Source of the DNA: Melaminivora suipulveris
Lineage (GTDB): Bacteria; Pseudomonadota; Gammaproteobacteria; Burkholderiales; Burkholderiaceae_C
Assembly: GCF_003008575.1 (NCBI RefSeq)
Contig: NZ_CP027667.1
Span: 1,864,501 to 1,928,500 of the forward strand
Length of the DNA: 64,000 nucleotides
Direction: 5' to 3'
Shown here piece by piece: positions 18,301 to 26,134 of the stretch; position 1 is the stretch's first letter; each line of letters starts with the position of its first letter. Below the pieces are notes generated by a model. It did no database searches and was not told the DNA's origin. It saw nothing but the letters and a program-made list of their open reading frames with translations. The translations under genes and the position numbers were made by a program.

Positions 18301-19706
18301 AGCAGCTCGTCCTCGCGCCAGCCGTACAGGCGCGCCATCGCCCGGTTGACGGCCAGCAGGCGCAGGCTGCCCTGCTCGCAGACCCACATGGGCTGGGCGT
18401 GCTCGGCAAACAGCGCGCGGTACTGGCGCTCCGAGGCGTGCAGCCTCGCATCGGTGCGATGCAACTGGATCAGGGCGGCGATGGAGCCGGCCAGGATGTG
18501 CAGGTGCTCCAGCCGGTAGGGCGCCAATCCCTGCCCTGGCGGCGCCAGCACGCGCAACAGGCCCAGCGCCTGCCCGTTGACCACCAGCGGGGTGGCGACG
18601 ACACCGTCGCTGACAGCGAGCACGCCATGCATCTGCACTGGCTCCGGCGCGCCCTGCAGGCGCCGCCATAGGGGGTGCGCGTCGAGCGCGCAGGTGCTGC
18701 CCAGGGCGGGCACTGGCCCGTCTCCGGATCGCGCCGCCACGCGCAGCAGTTCGCCCTCGCGCAACTCCAGCAGAGCCACAGCGGCGCCGGTGAGCTGGCA
18801 CGCGACCTGCGCCGCGCCCTGCAGCGCCTGCTCCAGTGGCTGCTGTTGCAACGTGATCTGGCGCTGCACCTGCAGCAGCAGGGCGTGCGCGTGCGCCTCG
18901 GCCTGCGCCTGCGCCTGCGCCTGCTTCTTGGCGCTGATGTCGGTCATGCTGCCCACCATGCGCCACGCCTGGCCCTGGGCGTCGCGCAGCAGGTAGCCCC
19001 GGTCGCTGACCCACAGGTGGCTGCCGTCGGCACAGCGAAAGCGGTATTCGTCGCTCCAGTGCCGGGCGCTGCCGGCGATGGCCGCCTGGACGCCCTGCAG
19101 CACGCGCGGCGCGTCCTCAGGGTGCAGGTAGGCGGTCCAGGAGCGGCTGTCCAGCGCAAGCTGCCCGCGCGCCCAGCCGAACAGCGTGGGCATGCCGTCG
19201 TTCCACCACAGGGTGTCGGTCTGCAGGTCCCAGTCCCAGATGGCGTCCGACGAGGCGCGCGCGACGAGCGCATAGCGCTCCTCGTCCTCGCGCACTTCCC
19301 GCAAGGTGCCCAGCAAGTGGGTGATGCGGCCGTCCACATCGCGCTGCGCCTGGCCGGTCAGGTGCACGACGCGGGCCCTGGCGCCCAGCGGCTGCAACTG
19401 CTCGAGCAAGTCCAGCGGCGTGCCAGCCTGCGCGCACTGCGCCAGCGCCTGGCGCACGCGCTCCCGCGAGTCGGGCGCGAACTGGCCGAGGGCTTGCTCC
19501 AGCGACAGCTCCTGCTGCGGCCAGCCCAGCAGCTGCACCGCCTCGGGCGCGGCATGAATGCGCGCGGGCATGCCGTCCGCCGCCACGTCGGCCTGCCAGC
19601 CGGCGATGCGCAGCATGCGCGCCGCCACCTGCAGGGTGTGCGCCGGCAGCTGCGCCGAAACGGGCGCCAGCGCGCCGCCCTTGCTGGCGCCGCGGCGCCG
19701 GCTCAT
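15360..19706 (-). CDS. Multi-PAS/GAF sensor with GGDEF and EAL domains
   Basis: A protein of about 1448 aa. In order it has an N-terminal PAS-like region, a PAS_3 domain (about 150-270, DAIWDWDLQTDTLWWND), GAF (about 275-425), PAS (about 425-535), two further GAF domains (about 540-880), PAS (about 890-1000), GGDEF (about 1005-1145, motif RLGGDEF intact) and EAL (about 1180-1445, with GVEALARW, LELTESLLVED and DDFGTGYSSL intact). It could both make and degrade cyclic di-GMP under control of several sensed signals. No membrane segment is obvious, so it is probably cytoplasmic. The start at 19706 is preferred over 19943, which would read through a dispersed intergenic repeat. Confidence 0.9.
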   Translation of the reverse strand: MSRRRGASKGGALAPVSAQLPAHTLQVAARMLRIAGWQADVAADGMPARIHAAPEAVQLLGWPQQELSLEQALGQFAPDSRERVRQALAQCAQAGTPLDLLEQLQPLGARARVVHLTGQAQRDVDGRITHLLGTLREVREDEERYALVARASSDAIWDWDLQTDTLWWNDGMPTLFGWARGQLALDSRSWTAYLHPEDAPRVLQGVQAAIAGSARHWSDEYRFRCADGSHLWVSDRGYLLRDAQGQAWRMVGSMTDISAKKQAQAQAQAEAHAHALLLQVQRQITLQQQPLEQALQGAAQVACQLTGAAVALLELREGELLRVAARSGDGPVPALGSTCALDAHPLWRRLQGAPEPVQMHGVLAVSDGVVATPLVVNGQALGLLRVLAPPGQGLAPYRLEHLHILAGSIAALIQLHRTDARLHASERQYRALFAEHAQPMWVCEQGSLRLLAVNRAMARLYGWREDELLALDMRALWPAAQRGGVDAAVAQAGRTRAPVLWRHATRAGAPLDIEAVLGETTFEGRAAWQVLASDVGERLRMEAELARISRARRLLSACSQVLIRARGEQEFLDAICRMALDVGGYVLAWAGMLRHDEGRRITVAARAGRHADHLDHAHLTWSHARREGHGLAGKAARSGQTVIVRDLAGGEGFHPRAAELARLGMHAVVCLPLKNADHTFGLLYLYAPQVLHVGPEETQLLEALATDVAYGIQSLRARAEQQRLQSALLKVASAVSAGVGMQFFDQLAEHMAQALGAQIACVARLIDGPPGQPARARTLSYVSQGQVQPNGDYALAGTPSQQLLAHRQFVVADRAAELYPQAPILRHAGARSYVGQQLTDSHGRLLGVLFVAFTEALEDAQFIVHMLQIFAARVSAELQRQQADSHIRRQASLLDEARDAIVVRDMHQRVTYWNHGAERLYGWRSDEALGRDVAELLYRETAAFERAMATVLREGGWSGEIVQYARGGQPLEVEGRWTLVRSESGEPEAVLAINSDIAERKANEREIQRLAFFDTLTGLPNRLQLLEHMGDALLAARGAGSGGALLFIDLDNFKTLNDTLGHDKGDQLLQIVAQRLLACVGASGTVARLGGDEFVVLAPALGGAQEARREAARALGEKVLATLGAPYALTGGYQVRSTPSVGIALYGDDPTTVGEVLKQGDMAMYEAKMAGRNTLRFFDPAMQRAVAERAQLESELREALAQNEFLLVYQPVVDDAGAVLGVEALARWAHPRRGMVSPATFIPLAEETGLILPLGRWVLRSACALLAAWQRVPAWAHLTVAVNVSSRQFRDVGFVQDVVRALAETGAPAQQLKLELTESLLVEDMQATIATMEALRAHGVGFSLDDFGTGYSSLAYLKRMPLAQLKIDQSFVRDLLQDESDAAIVRTIIALAASLDLQAVAEGVETAEQRDWLAAAGCTQFQGYLFSRPLPVDQLEGLLEQKMPALKG

Positions 19707-19875
19707 GCGCACGACCGTGCCCCTCGCGGAAGGCACGGGACGGTGGCTTGGCGGGACGTGGGGCAAGGCATGGCAGGCGGGCGGGACGGCGCACCACAGG
19801 GGCTGCGCCGGGCGGCGGCCATGGTACACCGCATGGGAGGCGCCGGAGGTTTTGCCTGGGCACCCGCAGCACCCG

Positions 19876-19939
19876 TTTTTTGCTATCTTAAAAATAGCAA
19901 TAAGATTAGCAAGTAAGCCGGCTGAAGGCCTTTTTTGTT
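19876..19939 (+). repeat. Dispersed intergenic repeat, copy 4
   Basis: TTTGCTATCTTAAAAATAGC, then AGCAAGTAAGCCGGCTGAAGGC followed by TTTTTTG. It lies upstream of the GGDEF/EAL gene. Confidence 0.7.
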
Positions 19940-20096
19940 CCAAAGAAGCGATGCGCAGCAGCCGGTGCGCGGCCTTCGCGCCAGCGCGAGCGGCTGCGAA
20001 GATCGCTCCGACGCCATGGACACGCCAGTGACCAGTGCGTCCACGACATCGGCCCGGCCGGAGGCGCTCTAGACTGCCCTACAAGGAGACACGACC

Positions 20097-20897
20097 ATGA
20101 CATTCGACACGATCAGGGTGCGGGAGCACGGCGCGGTGCGCCGCATCCTGCTGGCGCGCGAGGCCCAGCGCAACGCGCAGAACCGCCAGATGCTCGACGA
20201 GCTGATGCGGGCCTTCGACGACGCGCGCGCCGACGAACAGGTACGCGTGGTGGTGCTGGGCGGCGAGGGCGCGCATTTCTCGGCCGGGCACGACCTCAAG
20301 CAGGCCCAGGCCGAGCGCGCCGATTTCACCGTGGAGCAGCGCTGGGCGTTCGAGGAGCTGCGCTACTTCGACTACTCGATGCGCATCTGGGACTTCCCCA
20401 AGCCGACCATCGCCCAGGTGCAGGGCGCCTGCGTGGCCGGCGGCTTCATGATCGCCAACATGTGCGACCTGGTGGTCGCCGGCGAGTCGGCGTACTTCTC
20501 CGACCCGGTGGGCCACACGCTGGGCGCGGCCGCCACCGAGGTGCTGATCCACCCCTGGGTCATGGGCGCGCGCAAGGCCAAGGAGCTGCTGTTCACAGGC
20601 GAGCGGCTCAGCGCACAGGAGGCGCACGCCATCGGCATGGTCAACCGCGTGGTGCCCGATGCCGATCTGGACGAGGCCACGCTGGCGCTGGCCCAGGGCA
20701 TTGCCAAGGCGCCGCCCTTCGGCCTGCGCCTGATCAAGCGCTCGATCAACCGCAGCCTGGACGCGCAGGGCCTGCGCGCGGCGCTGGCGGCGCACTTCGA
20801 CACGCACCAGCTGTCGCACCTGAGCGATGGCTTTTTGAATGCGCGCGACGGCGGCCTGTCCAACGCCATCCAGAAAACCCGCGAGGCGGCCAGCTGA
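20097..20897 (+). CDS. Enoyl-CoA hydratase family protein
   Basis: A 266-aa crotonase-fold protein. The oxyanion-hole motifs are EGAHFSAGHDLKQAQ and QGACVAGGFMIANMCDLVV; the HDLK after SAG fits the family. A strong ribosome binding site (AAGGAGA) lies 8 bp before the ATG. The substrate is unknown. It is monocistronic, converging with DAHP synthase 16 bp downstream, and is not closely similar to the copy at 7493-8275. Confidence 0.87.
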   Translation: MTFDTIRVREHGAVRRILLAREAQRNAQNRQMLDELMRAFDDARADEQVRVVVLGGEGAHFSAGHDLKQAQAERADFTVEQRWAFEELRYFDYSMRIWDFPKPTIAQVQGACVAGGFMIANMCDLVVAGESAYFSDPVGHTLGAAATEVLIHPWVMGARKAKELLFTGERLSAQEAHAIGMVNRVVPDADLDEATLALAQGIAKAPPFGLRLIKRSINRSLDAQGLRAALAAHFDTHQLSHLSDGFLNARDGGLSNAIQKTREAAS

Positions 20898-20913
20898 TGC
20901 GCGCCTTGGTGAG

Positions 20914-22017
20914 CTAAGTGGCGCGCCGCGCACGCACGGCGGCCGCCAACTCGCGCAGCAGCGGCTCGGTCTGCGCGAAGCTGATGCACGCGTCCGTCAC
21001 CGACACGCCGGCTTTGAGCGGCTGGCCCGGCACGATGTCCTGGCGGCCCTCCTCCAGGTGGCTTTCGATCATCACGCCGGTGATGCGCGCGTCGCCCGCG
21101 GCGATTCGCGCAGCCACGTCGCGGCCGACCTCGATCTGGCGCGCGTGCTGCTTGCTGCTGTTGGCGTGCGACAGGTCGACCATGACCTGTTCGCGCAGGC
21201 CGCTCGCCGCCAGCAACTCGCACGCTGCCTGCACGTGCGCGGCGTCGTAGTTGGGCGCCTTGCCGCCGCGCAGGATGACGTGGCAGTCCCGGTTGCCGCG
21301 CGTCTCGAAGATGGCGGCCTGGCCCATCTTGGTCATGCCCATGAAGGCGTGCGGCGCCTGCGCGGCGAGCATCGCGTCGGCAGCGACTTTCACACCGCCG
21401 TCGGTGCCGTTCTTGAAGCCCACCGGGCACGACAGGCCGCTGGCCAGTTGCCGGTGGCTCTGGCTTTCCGTGGTGCGCGCGCCGATGGCGCCCCAGCTGA
21501 CCAGGTCGCTGATGAACTGCGGGCTGAGCAGGTCCAGAAATTCCGTGCCCACCGGCAGGCCCAGCGCCAGGACGTCCAGCAAGAGCGCCCGTGCCCGCTC
21601 CAGCCCCTCGTTGATGGCAAAGCTGCCATCCAGGTGCGGATCGTTGATGTAACCCTTCCAGCCCACCGTGGTGCGCGGCTTCTCGAAGTACACGCGCATG
21701 ACGATCAGCAGCTCATCCGCCAGCGCGTCGGCCTGGGCCTTCAGGTGGCGCGCATACGCCAGCGCTTCGCCATGGTCGTGGATGGAGCAGGGGCCGACGA
21801 CGACGATCAGCCGGTCGTCCTGCCCGGCCAGCACGCTCGCGATGGCGGCGCGGCTGTCCTCGACGAGCTGCTGCGCGGCCGGCGGCGTGGGCAGCCATTC
21901 CTGCAGCAGCGCCGGCGTGATGAGCGGGCGCACGGCGGCGATGCGCAGGTCGTCGATGCGGGTGGTGTCCAGGGTGCCGCTCTCGGCGGCGGACGGGCGG
22001 GGGGTGTGGGTGGTCAT
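20914..22017 (-). CDS. aroG: 3-deoxy-7-phosphoheptulonate (DAHP) synthase, class I-alpha
   Basis: A 367-aa enzyme condensing phosphoenolpyruvate with erythrose 4-phosphate, the first step of aromatic amino acid synthesis. Diagnostic segments are VVGPCSIHDHGEALAYA, FEKPRTTVGWKGYIND, GTEFLDLLSPQFISDLVSWGAIGARTTESQ and the C-terminal SVTDACIS. The ATG at 22017 gives a normal AroF/G/H length; another ATG 12 bp upstream is possible. Which aromatic amino acid inhibits it cannot be told safely, so the symbol aroG is generic. The NlpC/P60 gene ends 35 bp upstream on the same strand. Confidence 0.92.
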   Translation of the reverse strand: MTTHTPRPSAAESGTLDTTRIDDLRIAAVRPLITPALLQEWLPTPPAAQQLVEDSRAAIASVLAGQDDRLIVVVGPCSIHDHGEALAYARHLKAQADALADELLIVMRVYFEKPRTTVGWKGYINDPHLDGSFAINEGLERARALLLDVLALGLPVGTEFLDLLSPQFISDLVSWGAIGARTTESQSHRQLASGLSCPVGFKNGTDGGVKVAADAMLAAQAPHAFMGMTKMGQAAIFETRGNRDCHVILRGGKAPNYDAAHVQAACELLAASGLREQVMVDLSHANSSKQHARQIEVGRDVAARIAAGDARITGVMIESHLEEGRQDIVPGQPLKAGVSVTDACISFAQTEPLLRELAAAVRARRAT

Positions 22018-22052
22018 GGTGGGCGGCATTGTCGCGTGCCCACGGCCACGGC

Positions 22053-22547
22053 TCAGGGCCGGCGAAAGCGCGCGTTCTGCTGCGCCCAATGGCGTGATTG
22101 CAAATGGTCCAGCCGCACCGCGCCGCCGCTGGAGGGCGCGTGCACGAAGCGGCCCTGGCCGACGTAGATGCCGGCATGCGTGGGCGCGCCGCGGCCGAAG
22201 ATGACCAGGTCGCCGGTGCGCAGCTCGCCGGAGTCCACCGGCGCGCCGAAGCCGCTGAGCTGCGCCACGGTGCGCGGTGGAGGCGCGCCAGCGCGGCTGC
22301 CGTAGACGTAGCCGATCAGGCCGCTGCAGTCAAAACCACCCTCGGGCGTGTTGCCGCCATAGCGGTAGGGCGTGCCGACCAGGCCCAGTGCGTGAATGGC
22401 GATGTCGCTGGACTGCTCGGGCGACAGGCGCGAGACCTGCGCCGGCGCCCGGCCGGATCCGGGCGGGGCAGACGCGCAGCCGGCCAGCACGAGCGCGGCG
22501 GCCAGCAGCGCGGCGGCGCTGGCAGGGCGGAGCGGGGAGCTGTGCAT
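22053..22547 (-). CDS. NlpC/P60-family lipoprotein, probable peptidoglycan endopeptidase
   Basis: A 164-aa protein with a lipoprotein signal: hydrophobic stretch then LVLAGC, with the lipid-modified Cys at about residue 24. The NlpC/P60 domain has catalytic Cys in FDCSGLIGYVY, His in PTHAGIYVG and a further His in FVHAPSSGG. It also has the usual GTPYRYGGNTPEGG entry motif. It should cleave cell-wall peptides from the periplasmic side of a membrane. It is in the same direction as aroG. Confidence 0.9.
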   Translation of the reverse strand: MHSSPLRPASAAALLAAALVLAGCASAPPGSGRAPAQVSRLSPEQSSDIAIHALGLVGTPYRYGGNTPEGGFDCSGLIGYVYGSRAGAPPPRTVAQLSGFGAPVDSGELRTGDLVIFGRGAPTHAGIYVGQGRFVHAPSSGGAVRLDHLQSRHWAQQNARFRRP

Positions 22548-22584
22548 GGCGCCCGAGTCTGGCACACCGCCGCGCGCTGCACGG

Positions 22585-22947
22585 CTACAGCGTCACCTGC
22601 GACTCGGCCTCCAGCAGCTTGCGCCGGGCCATCGCCAGGTTGGAGCGCGAGCGGTCCAGCACGTAGTACAGGAACAGGCCGTCGTGCTTTTCCAGCGGGC
22701 GGATGATGTGGTATTGGCGGTGCAGCGAAATCAGGATGTCCTCGATGTCGTCGTTGAGGTTGAGCGACTTCATGGTCTTCATCTTGGCGCGCACCACCTC
22801 GGTGTTGCCGGCCGCGGCCAGCTCCAGGTCCAGGCCGCTGCCGACGGACTCCAGCAGCATGCCGCTGTTGTAGTCGACCAGCGCGGCGCACATCGCGCCC
22901 TCGGTCTGCATGAGCTGGTTCAAAAGTTCTTTGGGCGAAAGCGCCAT
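22585..22947 (-). CDS. Small Roadblock/LC7-like protein
   Basis: A 120-aa protein whose fold-level pattern fits the Roadblock/LC7 superfamily: an N-terminal helix (SPKELLNQLMQTEGAMCAALVD), the strand pair NSGMLLESVG, a helix (NTEVVRAKMKTMKSL) and the strand segment DDIEDILISLHRQYHIIRPL. It is the last gene of a four-gene minus-strand run with a second Roadblock protein and a small GTPase. In MglB-type systems, Roadblock proteins act as GTPase-activating partners. Confidence 0.72.
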   Translation of the reverse strand: MALSPKELLNQLMQTEGAMCAALVDYNSGMLLESVGSGLDLELAAAGNTEVVRAKMKTMKSLNLNDDIEDILISLHRQYHIIRPLEKHDGLFLYYVLDRSRSNLAMARRKLLEAESQVTL

Positions 22948-22968
22948 GGTCGTTCTCCTTGCGGGATT

Positions 22969-23442
22969 TCAGGAATCCGCCGTCGCCGGCGGGGAGGATG
23001 CATGGGAATGGGTGTCGTGGCGCGCGCATTCGCACAGCGCCTGGGCGGCGGCGTTGCAGCTCCACAGCAGCTTGCCCAGCAGCGCCGACGGGTCGGCGAC
23101 GACGGCCAGCACCATCTCGCCGGTGGCGGCTGGGACGCTCATGGCGACGATGCGCCCGTCGCTGGATTCGAGGATCACGCGCTCGGGCGTCTCGTGCCCG
23201 GTCTCGCGCGTCAGCGCGCCGGCCAGCGCGCTGATGGAGCCGGACATGGCGGCGATGCGGTCGGCCTCCTGGCTGCGCGAGAGCGTGGAGGCGATGGTCA
23301 GCCCGTCGGTGCTGGCCAGCGTGGCGCTGAGCACGCCGGGCGTGTCCTGGCGCAGGCGCCTGAGCGCGTCCGAGAACTGCGTGATGGTCAGCAGCCGCAG
23401 CGGAGCGGCGCCCATCTCGGGGTGGCTCAAGGGATCAAGCAT
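22969..23442 (-). CDS. Roadblock/LC7 domain protein (MglB-like)
   Basis: A 157-aa protein. Its central Roadblock/LC7 domain has GVLSATLASTDGLTIAST, then RIAAMSGSISALAGALTRET and ILESSDGRIVAMSVPA, the classic beta-alpha-beta order. The C-terminus is His/Ser-rich. It overlaps the GTPase gene upstream by 8 bp, so the two are translated together. This is the likely regulatory partner of that GTPase. Confidence 0.82.
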   Translation of the reverse strand: MLDPLSHPEMGAAPLRLLTITQFSDALRRLRQDTPGVLSATLASTDGLTIASTLSRSQEADRIAAMSGSISALAGALTRETGHETPERVILESSDGRIVAMSVPAATGEMVLAVVADPSALLGKLLWSCNAAAQALCECARHDTHSHASSPPATADS

Positions 23443-23995
23443 GTTCCATCTCCACCATGCTCACCAGCACGGAAAGCAGCACGCGCACGTCCTCGGCGCG
23501 GCGCGCGTCGGCGTCGATCACCGGCACCTGGGCAAAGCCGTGGCGCGCCAGGTGCGCGCAATACTCGTCCAGCCCCGGCGCCGCGGGGCTGTGCAGCCGG
23601 CCCACGCCGACCACCATGCGCCGCGCCGGCAGGTGCGGCGCGAAAGCCTGCAGGTAGTGCAGCGTCTGCGCCAGCGGCTCGCCCTGGGAGTTGTCAGCCA
23701 GCACGACCACGCCGAAGGCGCCGCGCGCCAGGATGTCCCACATGAAACGAAAGCGCTCCTGCCCTGGCGTGCCAAAGAGCTTGAGCACCAGGCCCTCGCC
23801 CAGCGCGCACTCACCGTAATCCAGCCCGACGGTGGTGAAGCGCTTGTCGCCCTGCGCGCCCTGGCTGATGGGCACTTCGGTGGACAGGGTCTGCCCCTGG
23901 CTGATTCCCCGGATGGCGGTGGTCTTGCCCGCGCCCATGGGGCCGGTGAAGACCACCTTCAGATCCGGCATTCGCGCGGCGCTGGCATTCACCAT
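23435..23995 (-). CDS. MglA-like small GTPase (COG2229-type)
   Basis: A 186-aa Ras-fold GTPase. The P-loop is GPMGAGKTTAIRGIS (about residues 18-32), G2 lies in EVPISQ, and switch II reads LFGTPGQERFRFMW. The canonical G4 motif NKxD is absent; the equivalent strand reads VVGVGRLHS, a variation I recall from this bacterial family. It overlaps the downstream Roadblock gene by 8 bp and the upstream unknown gene by 7 bp. A start at the internal Met (MPDLKVVF) is also possible. It probably works with the two Roadblock proteins in spatial or signalling control. Confidence 0.85.
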   Translation of the reverse strand: MVNASAARMPDLKVVFTGPMGAGKTTAIRGISQGQTLSTEVPISQGAQGDKRFTTVGLDYGECALGEGLVLKLFGTPGQERFRFMWDILARGAFGVVVLADNSQGEPLAQTLHYLQAFAPHLPARRMVVGVGRLHSPAAPGLDEYCAHLARHGFAQVPVIDADARRAEDVRVLLSVLVSMVEMEHA

Positions 23996-24936
23996 AGCTT
24001 GAGTCTTTCACGCAGCATGCCCAGCCAGCCGGGCGCGGCGGAGGCAGGAGAGGGTCGGGCCGGTGCGGCGGGCGCCGCCGCCGGGCGGCCTGCCTCCTGC
24101 GCCGCCAGGCCCAGCGCCAGGCAGGCCTGCATGAAGCGCTGCACCCGCGCGGCGGACAGCTCGGCGCCGGCGGCGGCTTGCTCCAGCGTCAGTGCGCGGT
24201 TGGTGAACAAGGCGGCCAGGCGCGGGTGGCCGGCAATCGCCAGGCCGGTGGCCTCGGGCCAGCGGCGCAGGCGGTAGCGCGTGCCCGGCGGCAGGACGCC
24301 CTCGCCGGCCGCAACTTCGCTGGCCGCCAGCGCGCCCACGATCTGCCACAGGACGGCGCGCAGATCGTGGGCGGGGGCGGCGCGCGCCAGTTCTTCTTCC
24401 ACCGGGGTGACGCGCTGTGGCGTGCCCAGGCGGTAGTGGCCGGCAAGGAGGTCGGCCAGTGGCAGGGCGGTGTGCAGGCGCCGCTGCTGGAAATCCAGCA
24501 CCAGCGGGCCGGCCGCGCCGATGGGCACCACGCTGCGGCGCTGCTCGTGGCTGGACAGGCCGTCGCAGATGATGCGCAGCAGCCCGTCCAGTGCTTGGTG
24601 CGGGTCGGACGCGCCCTGTGCCTGGAACAGCCGCTGCGCCGCCGTCTGCAATGCGGCCAGCACATTGCTCATGCGCAGCGGCGCGACGATCAGCAGATCC
24701 CCGTCCGGCGCCGCGCCGCCGGCATCGCCGGGCTGCGCCACGCGCACCACGACGCAGGCGCGCGGACAGGTGTGGTGCCCGGCCGCAGGCACGAAGAGGA
24801 CGTTGCACAGCGTCGGTGCAACGCTGAACTCCAGCCCGTTGCCCAGGCTGTTGCCCAGCACGCGCACCAGGGCGCGCAGCACCGTCTGGTCCCTGTCGGC
24901 CAGACCGACGCAGCCGATGGCCAGGGTGTCGGCCAT
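23989..24936 (-). CDS. Unknown protein of the Roadblock-GTPase operon
   Basis: A 315-aa protein with no family I recognise. The first 120 residues look like an alpha/beta receiver-like domain (TLAIGCVGLADRDQTVLRALV; DLLIVAPLRMSNVLAALQTA). A middle region (SVVPIGAAGPLVLDFQQRRLH) and a winged-helix-like C-terminal part (FTNRALTLEQAAAGAELSAARVQRFMQACLALGL) precede a Pro/Ala tail. It overlaps the GTPase gene by 7 bp and is the first gene of the operon, so it is likely a partner or effector. A TTG start at 24972 is possible. Confidence 0.7.
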   Translation of the reverse strand: MADTLAIGCVGLADRDQTVLRALVRVLGNSLGNGLEFSVAPTLCNVLFVPAAGHHTCPRACVVVRVAQPGDAGGAAPDGDLLIVAPLRMSNVLAALQTAAQRLFQAQGASDPHQALDGLLRIICDGLSSHEQRRSVVPIGAAGPLVLDFQQRRLHTALPLADLLAGHYRLGTPQRVTPVEEELARAAPAHDLRAVLWQIVGALAASEVAAGEGVLPPGTRYRLRRWPEATGLAIAGHPRLAALFTNRALTLEQAAAGAELSAARVQRFMQACLALGLAAQEAGRPAAAPAAPARPSPASAAPGWLGMLRERLKLW

Positions 24937-24958
24937 GGGGCGCCTCGCGTTCGAGTCG

Positions 24959-25021
24959 TCAGCCGCGCTCAAGACGCGGGACGACCAGGCACCCGGCGAT
25001 CGGGCAGGAAACAGTTGACAT
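24959..25021 (-). CDS. Candidate 20-aa leader ORF upstream of the Roadblock-GTPase operon
   Basis: ATG at 25021 with a strong Shine-Dalgarno GGAGG (25032-25028, 6-nt spacing) encodes MSTVSCPIAGCLVVPRLERG and stops at 24959. It overlaps the TTG that begins the in-frame extension of the next gene. It might be a leader peptide or be translationally coupled to the operon. Only the ribosome binding site and position support it. The rest of the gap up to 25284 shows nothing else I can name. Confidence 0.3.
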   Translation of the reverse strand: MSTVSCPIAGCLVVPRLERG

Positions 25022-25284
25022 ACGGCACCTCCAGTACGGCAAGGGTTCTTGCAACTGAGACGGCGCCTGCACGAGGAAGGGGCGGGGCATCAAAGGCGGC
25101 TCCGCTGTCATGGCGCCATTCGGGGGCGCTTTAGACCGGTGGCTTTGCGTTCCTGTCTTTCGCTCAGGGTTGCCGTTTCAGAGGAGGGCAGTATAGGAGG
25201 TTGCCAAAGTGTTTCAGGTGTGAGGTAAACACCGATGGAGAACGCCGTGCGCAGCCGGCATGGCCCGCCGCGCAACGGCGGCCT

Positions 25285-25482
25285 TCAGAACTTGTCCATG
25301 TTGGTGCCGCGGCGCTCCATGGGTTCGTTGTCGCTGCCGATGTTGTTTTCCAGGTCGCGGCGCTGGGCCGATTCCTTGTTGTTGGTCTGCAGGGTTTCGT
25401 CCTGCTCCAGGCGTTCGGTCTCGCGGCCCTTGCCGGTGGTGGCGTCGACGTCCTTGTCGGTGTCGGTGTTTTGCGGATGCAT
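25285..25482 (-). CDS. Small hydrophilic protein of unknown function
   Basis: A 65-aa, highly charged protein rich in Asp, Glu, Asn, Thr and Arg with no hydrophobic core, probably disordered. It has a textbook ribosome binding site (AGGAGGAC) 6-8 bp before the ATG. It sits 33 bp downstream of the PPOX-family stress gene on the same strand and may be expressed with it. I recognise no family; such proteins are often stress-associated. Confidence 0.65.
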   Translation of the reverse strand: MHPQNTDTDKDVDATTGKGRETERLEQDETLQTNNKESAQRRDLENNIGSDNEPMERRGTNMDKF

Positions 25483-25515
25483 GAAAAAGTCCTCCTGTGG
25501 TGATGGATGGGGTGG

Positions 25516-26019
25516 TCAGAGATTGACCTCGCGGTGTTCGCCCAGCTCCTTGGGCCGCTCGCCGGTCATGGCGGCGGTGGCCATCTTGTAGAGCTGTGTC
25601 AGCTTGCTTTCCTGCACGTCCCAGTACTCGGCGTGCTGGATGTGCACGGCCAGCAGCACCAGGTTCGGATCGCCCGGGCCGTCGGGGAACCAGGCCTTGG
25701 CCATGGGCGTCCACAAGTCCTCCTTGCGCGCCGCGTCCTCGATGAAGGCGGCCGTGCCGGAGACCGACACGTAGCAGTCTTCCTTGGGCTTGGCGTAGCT
25801 CACGGCGACCTGGCTGTCGGCCGCCAGGCGCTCGTGCAGCTCGCTGCCGCGCGGGATGAAGAAGTACAGCTGCGCCTGCGCGTCGATGTCCTGGTTCAGC
25901 GTGGTCAGCGGGTGGGCGTGCAGCATGCCCTGGCCGTCGCGGTGCGTCAGCATGCCGAAGCGGATGTCCTTGATGCGCGCAAACAGCGCTTCGCGGTCGG
26001 GATGGTTGTCGGTGGTCAT
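25516..26019 (-). CDS. Pyridoxamine 5'-phosphate oxidase-fold protein (general stress protein 26-like)
   Basis: A 167-aa flavin-binding split-barrel protein. Family features are LFARIKDIRFGMLTHRDGQG, HPLTTLNQDID, LYFFIPRGSELHERL and YVSVSGTAAFIED. It lacks the residues typical of true PdxH, so it is classed with the GsiB/GSP26-like PPOX group that binds FMN or FAD. The ATG at 26019, preceded by AGGAGA, gives the right length; the longer frame to 26388 only overlaps the helicase gene. Confidence 0.87.
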   Translation of the reverse strand: MTTDNHPDREALFARIKDIRFGMLTHRDGQGMLHAHPLTTLNQDIDAQAQLYFFIPRGSELHERLAADSQVAVSYAKPKEDCYVSVSGTAAFIEDAARKEDLWTPMAKAWFPDGPGDPNLVLLAVHIQHAEYWDVQESKLTQLYKMATAAMTGERPKELGEHREVNL

Positions 26020-26134
26020 CGGGTGGTCTCCTGCCTTGGAAAAGGTGAAAGGCCACTCTAGGTGCGCGCCGGCGCCCGCCGGGTCGGTGCGGCTGCCGCG
26101 CGGCTGTGGGGGCTGTCCGACGCGCGCCGTGCCC

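Noticed and set aside
15384-18671. A 1095-codon plus-strand open frame opposite the GGDEF/EAL gene
   Set aside because: The composition is that of an antisense shadow, while the minus strand has intact GGDEF, EAL, PAS and GAF motifs.
25016-25044. Plus-strand TTGACA-like promoter upstream of the Roadblock operon
   Set aside because: No convincing -10 box and no plus-strand gene downstream.
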